Source: an uncultured Marinoscillum sp. (GTDB taxonomy: Bacteria > Bacteroidota > Bacteroidia > Cytophagales > MED-G16). Taken from it: a DNA stretch of 38,912 nucleotides. The translations under genes were made by a program, and so were the position numbers. This document shows positions 8,364-17,159 of this stretch, one piece after another (the first letter of the stretch is position 1; each line of letters starts with the position of its first letter). Where the stretch lies: positions 1-38,912 of the forward strand of contig CACOMW010000012.1 of the NCBI GenBank assembly GCA_902628365.1. Direction: 5' to 3'. The notes under the pieces were generated by a model, which was not told where the DNA came from, made no database searches, and was given only the letters and a program-made list of their open reading frames with translations.

Positions 8364-9617
8364 TTAAATATATTTTAAGAGCTTAAGTCTAATCATATTT
8401 AAAATGTTTAAACAAGTTAATTCATTGTTTAAATATCTTTCTCTAGTTAATAATAGTTTTTTTGAGATGGTATTTTTAGAATCAGAATATGCAATATAAA
8501 CTGTTCCAATCGGTTTATCTTTAGTGCCGCCAGTTGGACCAGCTATACCACTTGTAGCAAGGCCAATTGATGAATTATACTTATTCTTAATATTTTTTGC
8601 CATATCTTTTACTACTTCTTCACTTACAGCTCCATATGTATCCAATTTTTTTTGAGAAATATTTAATTCATTTTTCTTAATATTATTATCATAGCATACT
8701 ATGCTTCCTAAAAAATACTTTGAACTGCCACTAATACTGGTTAATTTATGAGACAATAAACCTCCAGTACAACTTTCCGCAATAGCTATAGTTTTTTTTT
8801 TATTTATTAATAGTTTTGAAATAGAATATTCAATGTTTTCATCATCATAACCATAAATGTATTTTTCAATTGTTGGTTTAATTTTTTCTATTTCTTTATG
8901 AATATTTTTTTTTAATGAAATTATATTTTTTCCACTTGTAGTAAGTCTTAGTTTTACTTGTCCAATACTTGGTAAATAAGCAAGTTTGATATTTTTATCT
9001 AAATTATTTTCCCAAACTTGAATTTTATCAGCCAACCAGGACTCACCTATACCAATTGTTTTTATTATTTTATGATATATAACTGGTAGCTTGAATTTAT
9101 TTTTTAGTGAAATTAAACATTTATTTTTCATTATTTCTTTCATTTCAAAAGGCACACCTGGTAATGAAATTATTATTTTTTGATTTTTTTCTATCCATAT
9201 TCCTGGTGCAGTTCCATTAATATTTGTTATTTTTTTTGCACATTTTGGCAGATAGGCTTGCGAAATATTTTTTTTTGTAAGTTCTAAATTTCTTTTTTCA
9301 AATAGGTTTTTAATATCATTTAATGCTTCTTCATTTAAAGTAAGTGTAGAATTAAAAAATTCGCTTAAACAATTTTTTGTAATATCATCATTTGTTGGGC
9401 CTAATCCCCCAGTCATTATTATTATATCATTTGAGTTTATTGAATTTTTTAATGTTTCTAAAATATCTTTTTTATTATCACCGATCGTTACTCTTTTTTT
9501 TGTTATAATTCCTATTTTATCTAATTCAAAACTTAACCACTGGGCATTAGAGTCAAGAATATGACCAAATAATATTTCGTCTCCAATTGTAATTATTTGA
9601 CAAAAAATCTTTTTCAT
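8364..9617 (-). CDS. cinA: CinA family protein (molybdopterin-binding-like domain plus PncC NMN deamidase domain)
   Basis: Read from the ATG at 9617 this is a 417-residue, two-domain CinA. The N-terminal part (CQIITIGDEILFGHILDSNA; GGLGPTNDDITK; GTAPGIW; SLPGVPFEM) is the MoCF/COG1058 domain, linked to ADP-ribose pyrophosphatase activity in some members. The C-terminal part has IAESCTGGLLS, GAVSEEVV and GIAGPTGGT of the PncC domain, which deamidates nicotinamide mononucleotide. An ATG 15 nt upstream (9632) would extend into folA by 14 nt. I prefer the second ATG because it puts MKKIFCQIITIGDEI at the family's usual position and lies 1 nt after the folA stop. Confidence 0.93.
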   Translation of the reverse strand: MKKIFCQIITIGDEILFGHILDSNAQWLSFELDKIGIITKKRVTIGDNKKDILETLKNSINSNDIIIMTGGLGPTNDDITKNCLSEFFNSTLTLNEEALNDIKNLFEKRNLELTKKNISQAYLPKCAKKITNINGTAPGIWIEKNQKIIISLPGVPFEMKEIMKNKCLISLKNKFKLPVIYHKIIKTIGIGESWLADKIQVWENNLDKNIKLAYLPSIGQVKLRLTTSGKNIISLKKNIHKEIEKIKPTIEKYIYGYDDENIEYSISKLLINKKKTIAIAESCTGGLLSHKLTSISGSSKYFLGSIVCYDNNIKKNELNISQKKLDTYGAVSEEVVKDMAKNIKNKYNSSIGLATSGIAGPTGGTKDKPIGTVYIAYSDSKNTISKKLLLTRERYLNNELTCLNILNMIRLKLLKYI

Positions 9618-9618
9618 A

Positions 9619-10122
9619 TTATTTTCTAACATATACTACAAAATCAAAGTCGTGTTTATGAAATTTATCTTTCTTGTTTGAAATCCTTGAAATTTCTTTC
9701 CATTTTTTTTTGTCCCATTTAGGAAAATATGTATTTCCTTCAATATTAGACTTGATTTCAGTGATATATAATTTATTCACATAATTAAAGCTTGCTTTAT
9801 AAATTTCTCCTCCTCCAATGATAAAAATTTCATCATCATTATTATTTCTAGCAATTTCAATAGCCTTTTCAATTGAATTGACTACTATTGAACTTTTAGT
9901 TTCGTATTTTTTGTTTCTTGAAATAATAATATTATTTCTTTTTGGTAATGGTCTATATTTTTTTGGGATTGACTCCCAATTTTTTCTTCCCATAATTACG
10001 GTATGATTTCTTGTAATATTGCTAAAATATTTCATATCATAAGGTAAATTCCAAGCTAGCTTATTGTTTTTACCAATTACTTGATTACTAGATACAGCTA
10101 CGATTATTGAGATATTGTTCAT
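9619..10122 (-). CDS. folA: Dihydrofolate reductase
   Basis: A 167-residue DHFR that reduces dihydrofolate to tetrahydrofolate with NADPH. Signatures are IIVAVSSNQVIGKNNKLAW at the N-terminus, WNLPYDMKYF with the substrate-binding Asp (about residue 29, equivalent to E. coli D27), VIMGRKNWESIP (NADPH site, about 42-53) and IFIIGGGEIYKA (about 98-109). Length is normal. The start overlaps the fmt stop (ATGA), so the two are translationally coupled. The coupling is functionally plausible: fmt consumes 10-formyl-tetrahydrofolate. Confidence 0.96.
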   Translation of the reverse strand: MNNISIIVAVSSNQVIGKNNKLAWNLPYDMKYFSNITRNHTVIMGRKNWESIPKKYRPLPKRNNIIISRNKKYETKSSIVVNSIEKAIEIARNNNDDEIFIIGGGEIYKASFNYVNKLYITEIKSNIEGNTYFPKWDKKKWKEISRISNKKDKFHKHDFDFVVYVRK

Positions 10123-11030
10123 AATTTGTTTCCTTTTAAATATTCTTTAACATTTAAGATTTTTTTTCCTTCTTCTTGAATTTTTGTAATTTGAATACTT
10201 TCCTTATTATTATTATTTAGAATAATTTTATCTTCAATTTGATTTAATCCTATTTTAGCTACGTAATTATTTATATTTTTTGCATCAATTATTTTAAATA
10301 CTTTATTATTATGAATAATTCTGGCTCCAGGGTAGGGGCTTAATCCTTTAATAAGCTGAATTATATTTTTATAACCTAAGTCAAGATTAATAAAACAATC
10401 CTTTTTTTGAATTTTTGGAGCTTTTATATCTTTTAAAGATATTTTTTGAATTTCTCTTTTAATATTTTTTATAAAAATATTTTTAATAGAATCTCTTAAA
10501 AGTTTCGCTCCTTCTTTCATTAGTTTATCATGAAGAGTACCTGCTGTTTCATCTTCATTAATTTTAATTTTTTTTTTACTTATTATATCTCCTTCGTCAA
10601 TTTTTTTATTTATAAAAAAAATAGTAACTCCAGTTTCTCTCTCTCCATTGATTATAACCCAATTAATCGGTGCAGCACCTCGATAATTTGGTAATAATGA
10701 AGCGTGTAAATTAATCGAGCCATACTGAGGAATATTTATTATTATTTCAGGTAACATTCTAAATGCAACAACTACAAAAAGATCAGGTTTTATCTTTTTC
10801 ATAAGGTTAATAAACTCTTCACTTTTTAAGTTTTTGGGTTGATGGACAGGTATATTATTTTTTATAGCGAAATTTTTTATAGGTGAGAATGATATTTTTT
10901 TTCCTCTACCTCTTTTTTTATCAGTAGCAGTTACAACTCCTAATATGTTATAATTAGATTTTATAAGAATTTTTAAACTTTCAACTGCAAAATCAGGCGT
11001 ACCCATGAAAATAATATTGTTTTTTTCCAT
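10119..11030 (-). CDS. fmt: Methionyl-tRNA formyltransferase
   Basis: A 303-residue enzyme that formylates the methionine on initiator tRNA using 10-formyl-tetrahydrofolate. The N-terminal Rossmann domain (IIFMGTPDFAVESL, 6-19) carries the catalytic triad N107 and H109 in INLHASLLPNYRGAAP, and D145 in IDEGDI. The C-terminal OB-like domain (about 205-303, starting near KDCFINLDLGY) binds tRNA and contains LSPYPGARI. The start shares one base with the NamZ-like stop (TAATG), and the stop overlaps folA by 4 nt. Confidence 0.96.
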   Translation of the reverse strand: MEKNNIIFMGTPDFAVESLKILIKSNYNILGVVTATDKKRGRGKKISFSPIKNFAIKNNIPVHQPKNLKSEEFINLMKKIKPDLFVVVAFRMLPEIIINIPQYGSINLHASLLPNYRGAAPINWVIINGERETGVTIFFINKKIDEGDIISKKKIKINEDETAGTLHDKLMKEGAKLLRDSIKNIFIKNIKREIQKISLKDIKAPKIQKKDCFINLDLGYKNIIQLIKGLSPYPGARIIHNNKVFKIIDAKNINNYVAKIGLNQIEDKIILNNNNKESIQITKIQEEGKKILNVKEYLKGNKL

Positions 11031-12205
11031 TATTCAAAATCTTTATATAACAAATACTTTTTTCTAATTACTTTATAAGAATCAATTTTTTCTTTCCATG
11101 AAGCTCTTATTTCATTTTCTGACAGGCCAGAGATAATTTGATTTTCTAAAGTTTTATTTCCTGCAATTCTAAAAAAATATTTACCAAAAAAACTATTATC
11201 TATTTTTTTTAAATCATTATAAAAATCAATTAAATATTTTAAATTAATTTTTTTTTCAACTTTTACTTTTCTAAGATCAATTCCATATGAAGTTTTGTTT
11301 TCGAATTTTGGTTTTGATTCTTCTATAACACTCTTAGGAGTAAAGTTATAATCTTTAATAGATGATTGAGGATGTCCTATTATTTGAAAAGGAAATTCAG
11401 TTCCTCTTCCAATACTAACTATTGTTTGCTCGAATAAACATAAAGAGGGGTAAAGAAGAATAGATTGATGATTTGGAAGATTAGGTGAGGGTTTAACTGG
11501 TAAAATATAATTTTTAGTGTGGTCCCAATTTTTTACTTTTACAATATTAAGTTTTAAATCTTGGCTATTCTCAATCCATTGTTCACCTTTAATCATTTTT
11601 GCTAATTCACCAACGGTACATCCATGTACTATAGGGATTTCATGCATTCCAATATATGATTTAAATTCTTTTTCAAGGACCGGTCCATCAACATAATTTC
11701 CATTAGGGTTTGGTCTATCTAATATCAAAAATTCAATTTTAAGCTTAGCACATTTTACCATCATATTATGCATTGCACTTATATAGGTATAAAATCTAGC
11801 ACCAACATCTTGAATATCAAATATTACTATATCAATCCCTAACATACTTTCATCAGATGGAATTCTATTTAAACCATACATTGATATTATTGGAATTTTT
11901 TTATTTTTTATTTTTAGTGTATCATTTTCAATTTTTTTTCCTCTTTCAATTACACCCTTGAATCCATGTTCTGGAGTAAATATTTTTTTTATATCAAACC
12001 CAAGATTAACCAATGTGTCTATTAGATGTTTATTTTTTACCATTGATGTTTGATTAACTAATAAACCAATTGATTTATTTGAAATAATTTTTTCATATTC
12101 TAACATTCTTTCAGCTCCTACAACAACAAGTTTGTTATTTTGAAAACCAAACAATTGAATTGATAAAAAATAAAATAATAGATAGATTTTATAAAATTTA
12201 TTCAT
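11030..12205 (-). CDS. NamZ-like exo-beta-N-acetylmuramidase (DUF1343)
   Basis: A 391-residue secreted or periplasmic protein with a signal peptide (about 1-20, ending near LFGF). The body is DUF1343: GLLVNQTSMV (about 47-56), FTPEHGFKG (about 76-84), YGLNRIPSDE, VIFDIQDVGARFYTYIS (about 127-143), ILDRPNPNG and GRGTEFPFQIIG. Characterised members of this family (Bacillus subtilis and Tannerella forsythia NamZ) release N-acetylmuramic acid from the non-reducing end of peptidoglycan fragments (GH171). All conserved blocks are intact. The gene follows a GH3 glycosidase by 77 nt and abuts fmt. A role in wall turnover or scavenging is likely; activity on a different glycan cannot be excluded. Confidence 0.88.
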   Translation of the reverse strand: MNKFYKIYLLFYFLSIQLFGFQNNKLVVVGAERMLEYEKIISNKSIGLLVNQTSMVKNKHLIDTLVNLGFDIKKIFTPEHGFKGVIERGKKIENDTLKIKNKKIPIISMYGLNRIPSDESMLGIDIVIFDIQDVGARFYTYISAMHNMMVKCAKLKIEFLILDRPNPNGNYVDGPVLEKEFKSYIGMHEIPIVHGCTVGELAKMIKGEQWIENSQDLKLNIVKVKNWDHTKNYILPVKPSPNLPNHQSILLYPSLCLFEQTIVSIGRGTEFPFQIIGHPQSSIKDYNFTPKSVIEESKPKFENKTSYGIDLRKVKVEKKINLKYLIDFYNDLKKIDNSFFGKYFFRIAGNKTLENQIISGLSENEIRASWKEKIDSYKVIRKKYLLYKDFE

Positions 12206-12282
12206 TGATTATTGTACTTAACTATAAAAGTAAAATATTTAAATCAAAAAATTTATTGAAATAGTTTAAAGAAAAATATTTG

Positions 12283-14478
12283 TTATTCTAACGATATATA
12301 TGAATGAATTAAATCATTATTTCTTGAAGAGCTTCCAACTAATATTTTGTATTTAATTTTTTCAATTTCCCATTTTTTTTTCTCAGGGTTATACCATGAC
12401 AAATCATTAATATTTAATTTGAAGGAAACATTTTTTATTTCTTTAGAAGGAATCGATATTTTTTTAAATCCTCTTAACAATTTGACAGGTCTATCAACTT
12501 TTGATTCGTTGAAGCCAACATATAATTGAGCAACTTCTTTACCATTATAGTTACTAATATTTTCTATATCAAATGATATTTGATATGTTGAATCACTAAT
12601 ATTTAACTCTGAAACAATAAGGTTTTTATAATGAAACTTACTGTAACTTAATCCAAAGCCAAATGGGTATGACATTTCTTTTCCAAATTTTTCAAATAAG
12701 GTATAACCATGATAATATCCGTAAGTAATTGTATCGGTAAAAGGATTAAAGTATGGATAATCAGAAATATTTTTTGGAATTGAAAACGGTAATTTACCAC
12801 TTGGATTAATATCTCCATAAAGTATTTTTGCTAAAGCTTTACCTCCTTCCATCCCCGAATACCATGAAAATAAAATTGAAGGGACTTTATCTTGCCAATT
12901 ATTCATGTCAATAGCGCTTCCTCCTACATAAACTACAACAAGGTTTTTATTAAATTTAGATAATTCTTGAATTAGTTTTTCATCATTTTCTTCAAGTTTT
13001 AAACTTATTCTATCTCCACCAATTTGATATCCAGGAGAATCGATAAATTCACCTTCATTTTTATAGGTATATCCTACAACAATAATTAGTTGGTCAACAT
13101 TTTTTGCAACCTCAATTGCATCATTAATATTTGAGGCATCATTATATATAACTTTATTTTTAGTATTTCTATGATAATCTTTTATTCCTTCTAAAGGAGT
13201 GATTACATAAGGAGCACGAGAATCACTACTTCCTCTATCTCCAGTATTTTTAATATTAGCAAGCTTACCAACAACTCCAATCTTTAGATTCCCATTCTTT
13301 TTAAATGGTAAAATTTTATCATTTTTAATTAATACCATACTTTCTTCAGCAGCAATTCTTGCTAAATTTATATGTGAAGAATCTAAAATTAAATTATCAT
13401 TATAATCAATACTATCATATGAAAAAGCATATTTTAATCTAGTTTTTAATGTATTTAAAACCAATTTATCAATATCAGAAATTAATATTTCTCCAGATTT
13501 AATTAATGATTTTATTTTATTATAGTTATACTCGTCTTGCCATGGCATTTCTACATTTAACCCAGCCTTTATGGCTTTTTTAGCATCATAAATGCCCCAT
13601 ATCCAATCTGTACTTACAAATCCTTCAAATCCCCAATCCTCTCTTAAAATTTTAGTTAGTAATTCATAATTGCTACCGCAATATTCTCCTCTAACTTGAT
13701 TATATGCAGACATTAATGAAGCCGGTTTCCCTTTTTGAATTACCTTTTTAAAATGAGGGAGATAAACTTCTCTTAATGTTCTCTCATCTACAGACACATC
13801 AATTTTCCACCTAGAGTTTTCAATACTATTGAGTGCAAAATGTTTTGGGCAAGCCATTACATTATGTTTTTCAATTGCTTTCACAGCTGCAAGCCCAAAT
13901 TCTCCAAGTAACCATGGATCTTCTCCATATGTTTCCTGAGCTCTTCCCCAACCGGGATGTCTTAATAAATTTATACAAGGAGTTGCCGCATAATTTGTTT
14001 TATTAGCTCTCATTTCTTTAGCTATAACTTCATGTACCTTGTATTCTAAATCTACATCCCATGATGATGCTCTTGCCATTCCAACTGGAAAAGTTGTAAC
14101 AGCATTTTTTTTATCGAGAACTCTTGCTCCTCTTGGTCCATCAGATAAAACCCATGGAGGAATATTTAATCTATCATTTTTTCCAGCATAAATATGAGCA
14201 AATCTATTTTTGAACAAGTAATTTCCTAAAAACTTTGGTATAGATTCAATCATCTTTTCTCCATACATCTGATCAATTTTTTCTTCAAGTGACATTTGAG
14301 ATAATATTTCTTCTGATAAACTATCAGTATTAATTTCCCAAATTCTTTTTTTAAATAAACTTTGATTTGCTTTTAGTGAAATTGTTTTATAATCTTTATT
14401 TACATATAAAGTAAAAAAGATTATGCTGCTAGAAAGAATTAAAAATGCTATTATTATTTTTAAAAATTTGTATATCAT
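12283..14478 (-). CDS. Glycoside hydrolase family 3, beta-glucosidase type
   Basis: A 731-residue GH3 enzyme with an N-terminal signal anchor (about 5-27), so it acts in the periplasm or at the membrane. Domain order: TIM barrel (about 55-345) with LSDGPRG (111-117), YGEDPW (184-189), KHFALN (212-217) and the nucleophile D291 in FVSTDW; an alpha/beta sandwich (about 375-600) with NEGEFID and GGDR, where the acid/base Glu is expected; and a fibronectin-III-like domain (about 630-725, VAQLYVG and LRGFKK). It lacks the KH-PG and Asp-His dyad of NagZ, so it is a BglX-like glucosidase/xylosidase rather than a classic N-acetylglucosaminidase. It begins 2 nt after the CotH-like stop. Confidence 0.92.
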   Translation of the reverse strand: MIYKFLKIIIAFLILSSSIIFFTLYVNKDYKTISLKANQSLFKKRIWEINTDSLSEEILSQMSLEEKIDQMYGEKMIESIPKFLGNYLFKNRFAHIYAGKNDRLNIPPWVLSDGPRGARVLDKKNAVTTFPVGMARASSWDVDLEYKVHEVIAKEMRANKTNYAATPCINLLRHPGWGRAQETYGEDPWLLGEFGLAAVKAIEKHNVMACPKHFALNSIENSRWKIDVSVDERTLREVYLPHFKKVIQKGKPASLMSAYNQVRGEYCGSNYELLTKILREDWGFEGFVSTDWIWGIYDAKKAIKAGLNVEMPWQDEYNYNKIKSLIKSGEILISDIDKLVLNTLKTRLKYAFSYDSIDYNDNLILDSSHINLARIAAEESMVLIKNDKILPFKKNGNLKIGVVGKLANIKNTGDRGSSDSRAPYVITPLEGIKDYHRNTKNKVIYNDASNINDAIEVAKNVDQLIIVVGYTYKNEGEFIDSPGYQIGGDRISLKLEENDEKLIQELSKFNKNLVVVYVGGSAIDMNNWQDKVPSILFSWYSGMEGGKALAKILYGDINPSGKLPFSIPKNISDYPYFNPFTDTITYGYYHGYTLFEKFGKEMSYPFGFGLSYSKFHYKNLIVSELNISDSTYQISFDIENISNYNGKEVAQLYVGFNESKVDRPVKLLRGFKKISIPSKEIKNVSFKLNINDLSWYNPEKKKWEIEKIKYKILVGSSSRNNDLIHSYISLE

Positions 14479-14480
14479 TT

Positions 14481-15833
14481 TTATAATTCATTGATAGATT
14501 TATCTAGCCAATTATTTCTTTTAGCTATCCATTTAATTAAATAATCTATTTCAGACTCATAACTATTTCCAACATAATTATTTGGCCATAAATACTTACC
14601 AATCACATTCCATTTCGAATAATTTCTGTAAACGGCACCAGATTCATTTTTTAAAATAGAAATATAATTTTGAATCATTTGAAATATGTTTTCATCAGAA
14701 AGTTCTTTTTTTCTAAGTTCATTCCATCTTTCTTTTAATTTGTTAACAAAATAAGGATCTTCTAATAGTTTTTCCCACCAAAAAGGAATTAACCAAAAAT
14801 CGTCAGAGCACGTTTCATTGAATTTATATGTCCATGTATCATATTTATCTCCATTACAGTAATTTCCATTTCCAAATGAAAGATTAAAATCCCAAATCGG
14901 TCCAATTTTTAATTTTTCATTTCTGTTTTTGTGTAGATAAGTACTAAGTCTATATCCATCTAGATTATTGGATAATTCATTCAAGATAAAAAAATCGATA
15001 AAACTTCCAACATCAATATATTTTCTATATCCACTTAATGAATCTTTAAAATTTATACCAGATAGTGCTTTTTCGAAATTGTCAAAATAACTATTTATAT
15101 ATTGTTTTTGTTCGTTATGAATATCTTTTGGTTTTGGATACTCATAATTAAACCAAATAGATTGATAGGTAGCATAATTAGGTTTATAATTTGATATAAA
15201 TGCATTGAAATCATTATAAACTTGTTCTCCGTTTTCATCATCACTTTTATCTATTTTAATAATATATCCACCAGAAATATTAATAGAATCTAAATCATCA
15301 TTTTCCAGTTTTTTAATTGCTATTCTATTTTTATCTCTTTTTAACTTTTCCATAAAAACATATACACCCATATATTGATTATTTATTGTTAATTCACAAA
15401 ACTTTGTTCTGCTGGCATACCTTCCTATTTGATTAGATAGATCATAAATTAGTTTATTTCTTATAAGTGTTTTATCACTATATGGACCATAAAAAATCCA
15501 ATCTTCTTCTTCCGGAAATCCTAATAATGGATAGTCCATGTCTTCATTTTCCTCATCCCAAGTTTCAAATCCATAAGATTTTTTATCAAATAATTGGGAG
15601 CTTGAACCTCGATATTCAATACCAATATTTCCATCATACAAAATTATACTATCTTTTGTTATAATCATTTTGGATGATATTTTTGGTTCATCAACAATTT
15701 CTTTATTTAAAGTATTTATTTGAACATGTGGAATAATTTTGCCTATTTCTGGATATTGTATTGAAGAATTAGGTAAGTCTTCAATTTTATTACAAGAAAA
15801 TATTATAAAAATTAAAATGTATATTTTTTTCAT
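14481..15833 (-). CDS. CotH-family (CotH kinase-like) lipoprotein
   Basis: Read from the ATG at 15833 this is a 450-residue lipoprotein with signal MKKIYILIFIIFSC, lipid-modified Cys at 14. An upstream in-frame ATG (15854) would put seven residues before the signal and is less likely. The body is a CotH domain: IEYRGSSSQLFDKKSYGFE, DWIFYGPYSDKTLIRNKL, YMGVYVFMEKLKRD, GGYIIKIDKSD, and a closing IGPIWDFNLSFGN, with the Asp near the usual catalytic position. CotH proteins are atypical secreted kinases; characterised ones phosphorylate Bacillus spore-coat proteins. In Bacteroidota the targets are unknown. It is first in the run with GH3 and NamZ-like genes. A 22-bp palindrome sits just upstream. 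Confidence 0.88.
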   Translation of the reverse strand: MKKIYILIFIIFSCNKIEDLPNSSIQYPEIGKIIPHVQINTLNKEIVDEPKISSKMIITKDSIILYDGNIGIEYRGSSSQLFDKKSYGFETWDEENEDMDYPLLGFPEEEDWIFYGPYSDKTLIRNKLIYDLSNQIGRYASRTKFCELTINNQYMGVYVFMEKLKRDKNRIAIKKLENDDLDSINISGGYIIKIDKSDDENGEQVYNDFNAFISNYKPNYATYQSIWFNYEYPKPKDIHNEQKQYINSYFDNFEKALSGINFKDSLSGYRKYIDVGSFIDFFILNELSNNLDGYRLSTYLHKNRNEKLKIGPIWDFNLSFGNGNYCNGDKYDTWTYKFNETCSDDFWLIPFWWEKLLEDPYFVNKLKERWNELRKKELSDENIFQMIQNYISILKNESGAVYRNYSKWNVIGKYLWPNNYVGNSYESEIDYLIKWIAKRNNWLDKSINEL

Positions 15834-15838
15834 TAAAA

Positions 15839-15860
15839 AAATATTTGAATTCAAATATTT
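15839..15860. promoter_or_regulatory. Perfect 22-bp palindrome upstream of the CotH-like gene
   Basis: AAATATTTGAATTCAAATATTT is its own reverse complement. It ends 6 nt upstream of the chosen CotH-like start and about 76 nt upstream of the divergent LolC/E gene. Each arm contains AATATTTG, one base from the Bacteroidota -7 consensus TAnnTTTG, so it could be a bidirectional promoter core, an operator, or both. Confidence 0.5.
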
Positions 15861-15935
15861 AATAATTGGTAAAAATATTATTTTTTTAATTCCTTTATCT
15901 AAATTAATGTTTTAAAAAATCAATTAATTTTAATT

Positions 15936-17159
15936 ATGAACTTTTCCCAATTTATTTCAAGAAGAATCTGGAGTAATAATTTTTCTAGCTTTTCATTATT
16001 TATTAGTAGGATTGCAATTGGAGGAATAGTTTTAGGAGTAACTATAATATTATTATCCTTTTTTATTTTAAATGGTTTTAAAAATGAAATAAAGGATAAT
16101 GTTTATTCTTTTTCTGGTCATTTTAATATTTCTAAATACACAGGTAAATTTAGTTATAAAGAAAATCCGCTTGATTTAAACATTGGTTTAAGTTCTCAAT
16201 TAGAAAAAATAGATTATGTAAAACATTTTCAATCTTATATTCTATCACCAATTTTAATAAAATCAAACTCAGAGGATATCGAGGGGGTAATATTTAAGGG
16301 AATTGATAAAAATTTTAATTCAAATTTGTTTAAAAATAAAATAATTGAAGGTAATTGGATTGATTATGAAAGTGATAATGAATATTCAAATGAAATAGTT
16401 ATTAGTAAAAATTTAAAAAAAAATTTAAATGCAGAAATTGGTGATGATGTATTTTTATATTTCGCTAATAATCCTCCAGTATATAGAAAATTAAAGTTAA
16501 AAGGTGTTTTTGAAACTGGAATGCAAGAATTTGATAATAATTTTATATTTGGAGATATTGTTCTTTTAAGAAAAATTTTTAATTGGGATAACACATTGGT
16601 TTCTGGAGTTGAAGTTTTTGTTGAGAATCAAGATGATTTAGAATTAAATTACAATGATCTAAAAAGCAAAGCTACTTTTGATGAATTTATTGAAAAAACA
16701 GATATTAAATATATTCAAGTATTTGATTGGTTAAAACTTTTAGATAGAAATATATTAATTTTTTTTACTTTAATTCTGCTTGTTGCATCATTTAATATGA
16801 TATCAATTTTGTTAATACTGATTATGGAGAGGATCCGAATGATAGGCATCCTTAAGGCATTGGGTTCAAACAACAATCAAATAAAAAATATTTTTTTATA
16901 TAATGGTTTAAGAGTAATCACTTTAGGTTTGTTTTTAGGAAATTTAATAAGTATTTCACTAGCTGTTTTTCAAGACAAATTTAAAATATTAAAACTTGAT
17001 AAAACTAGTTATTATATGGATTATGTTCCAATTGGATGGGATCTTTATACTCTTTCTAAATTAAATTTATTAGTATTTTTTGTAATTTTTTTAGTTGTTT
17101 TTTTACCAATTCTTATTATCAATAGAATAAAGGTTTTAGACTCAATTAAATTTAGTTGA
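15936..17159 (+). CDS. ABC transporter permease, LolC/LolE family (FtsX-like)
   Basis: A 407-residue inner-membrane permease with the LolC/E layout: an N-terminal helix after a short amphipathic start (FISRRIWSN, then about 24-48), a long periplasmic domain (about 50-265), and three C-terminal helices (about 272-400). ERIRMIGILKALGSNNNQI around 298-316 is the cytosolic coupling helix typical of FtsX/MacB-type permeases. Its partner is probably the LolD-like ATPase 7.5 kb away at 24617. In Bacteroidota a single such permease often serves in place of separate LolC and LolE. The 3' end overlaps the convergent GT2 gene by 8 nt. Confidence 0.88.
   Translation: MNFSQFISRRIWSNNFSSFSLFISRIAIGGIVLGVTIILLSFFILNGFKNEIKDNVYSFSGHFNISKYTGKFSYKENPLDLNIGLSSQLEKIDYVKHFQSYILSPILIKSNSEDIEGVIFKGIDKNFNSNLFKNKIIEGNWIDYESDNEYSNEIVISKNLKKNLNAEIGDDVFLYFANNPPVYRKLKLKGVFETGMQEFDNNFIFGDIVLLRKIFNWDNTLVSGVEVFVENQDDLELNYNDLKSKATFDEFIEKTDIKYIQVFDWLKLLDRNILIFFTLILLVASFNMISILLILIMERIRMIGILKALGSNNNQIKNIFLYNGLRVITLGLFLGNLISISLAVFQDKFKILKLDKTSYYMDYVPIGWDLYTLSKLNLLVFFVIFLVVFLPILIINRIKVLDSIKFS

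Noticed and set aside
12283-14478. GH3 enzyme as NagZ partner of the NamZ-like protein
   Set aside because: It has beta-glucosidase-type motifs and a fibronectin-like C-terminal domain and lacks the NagZ KH-PG and Asp-His features.
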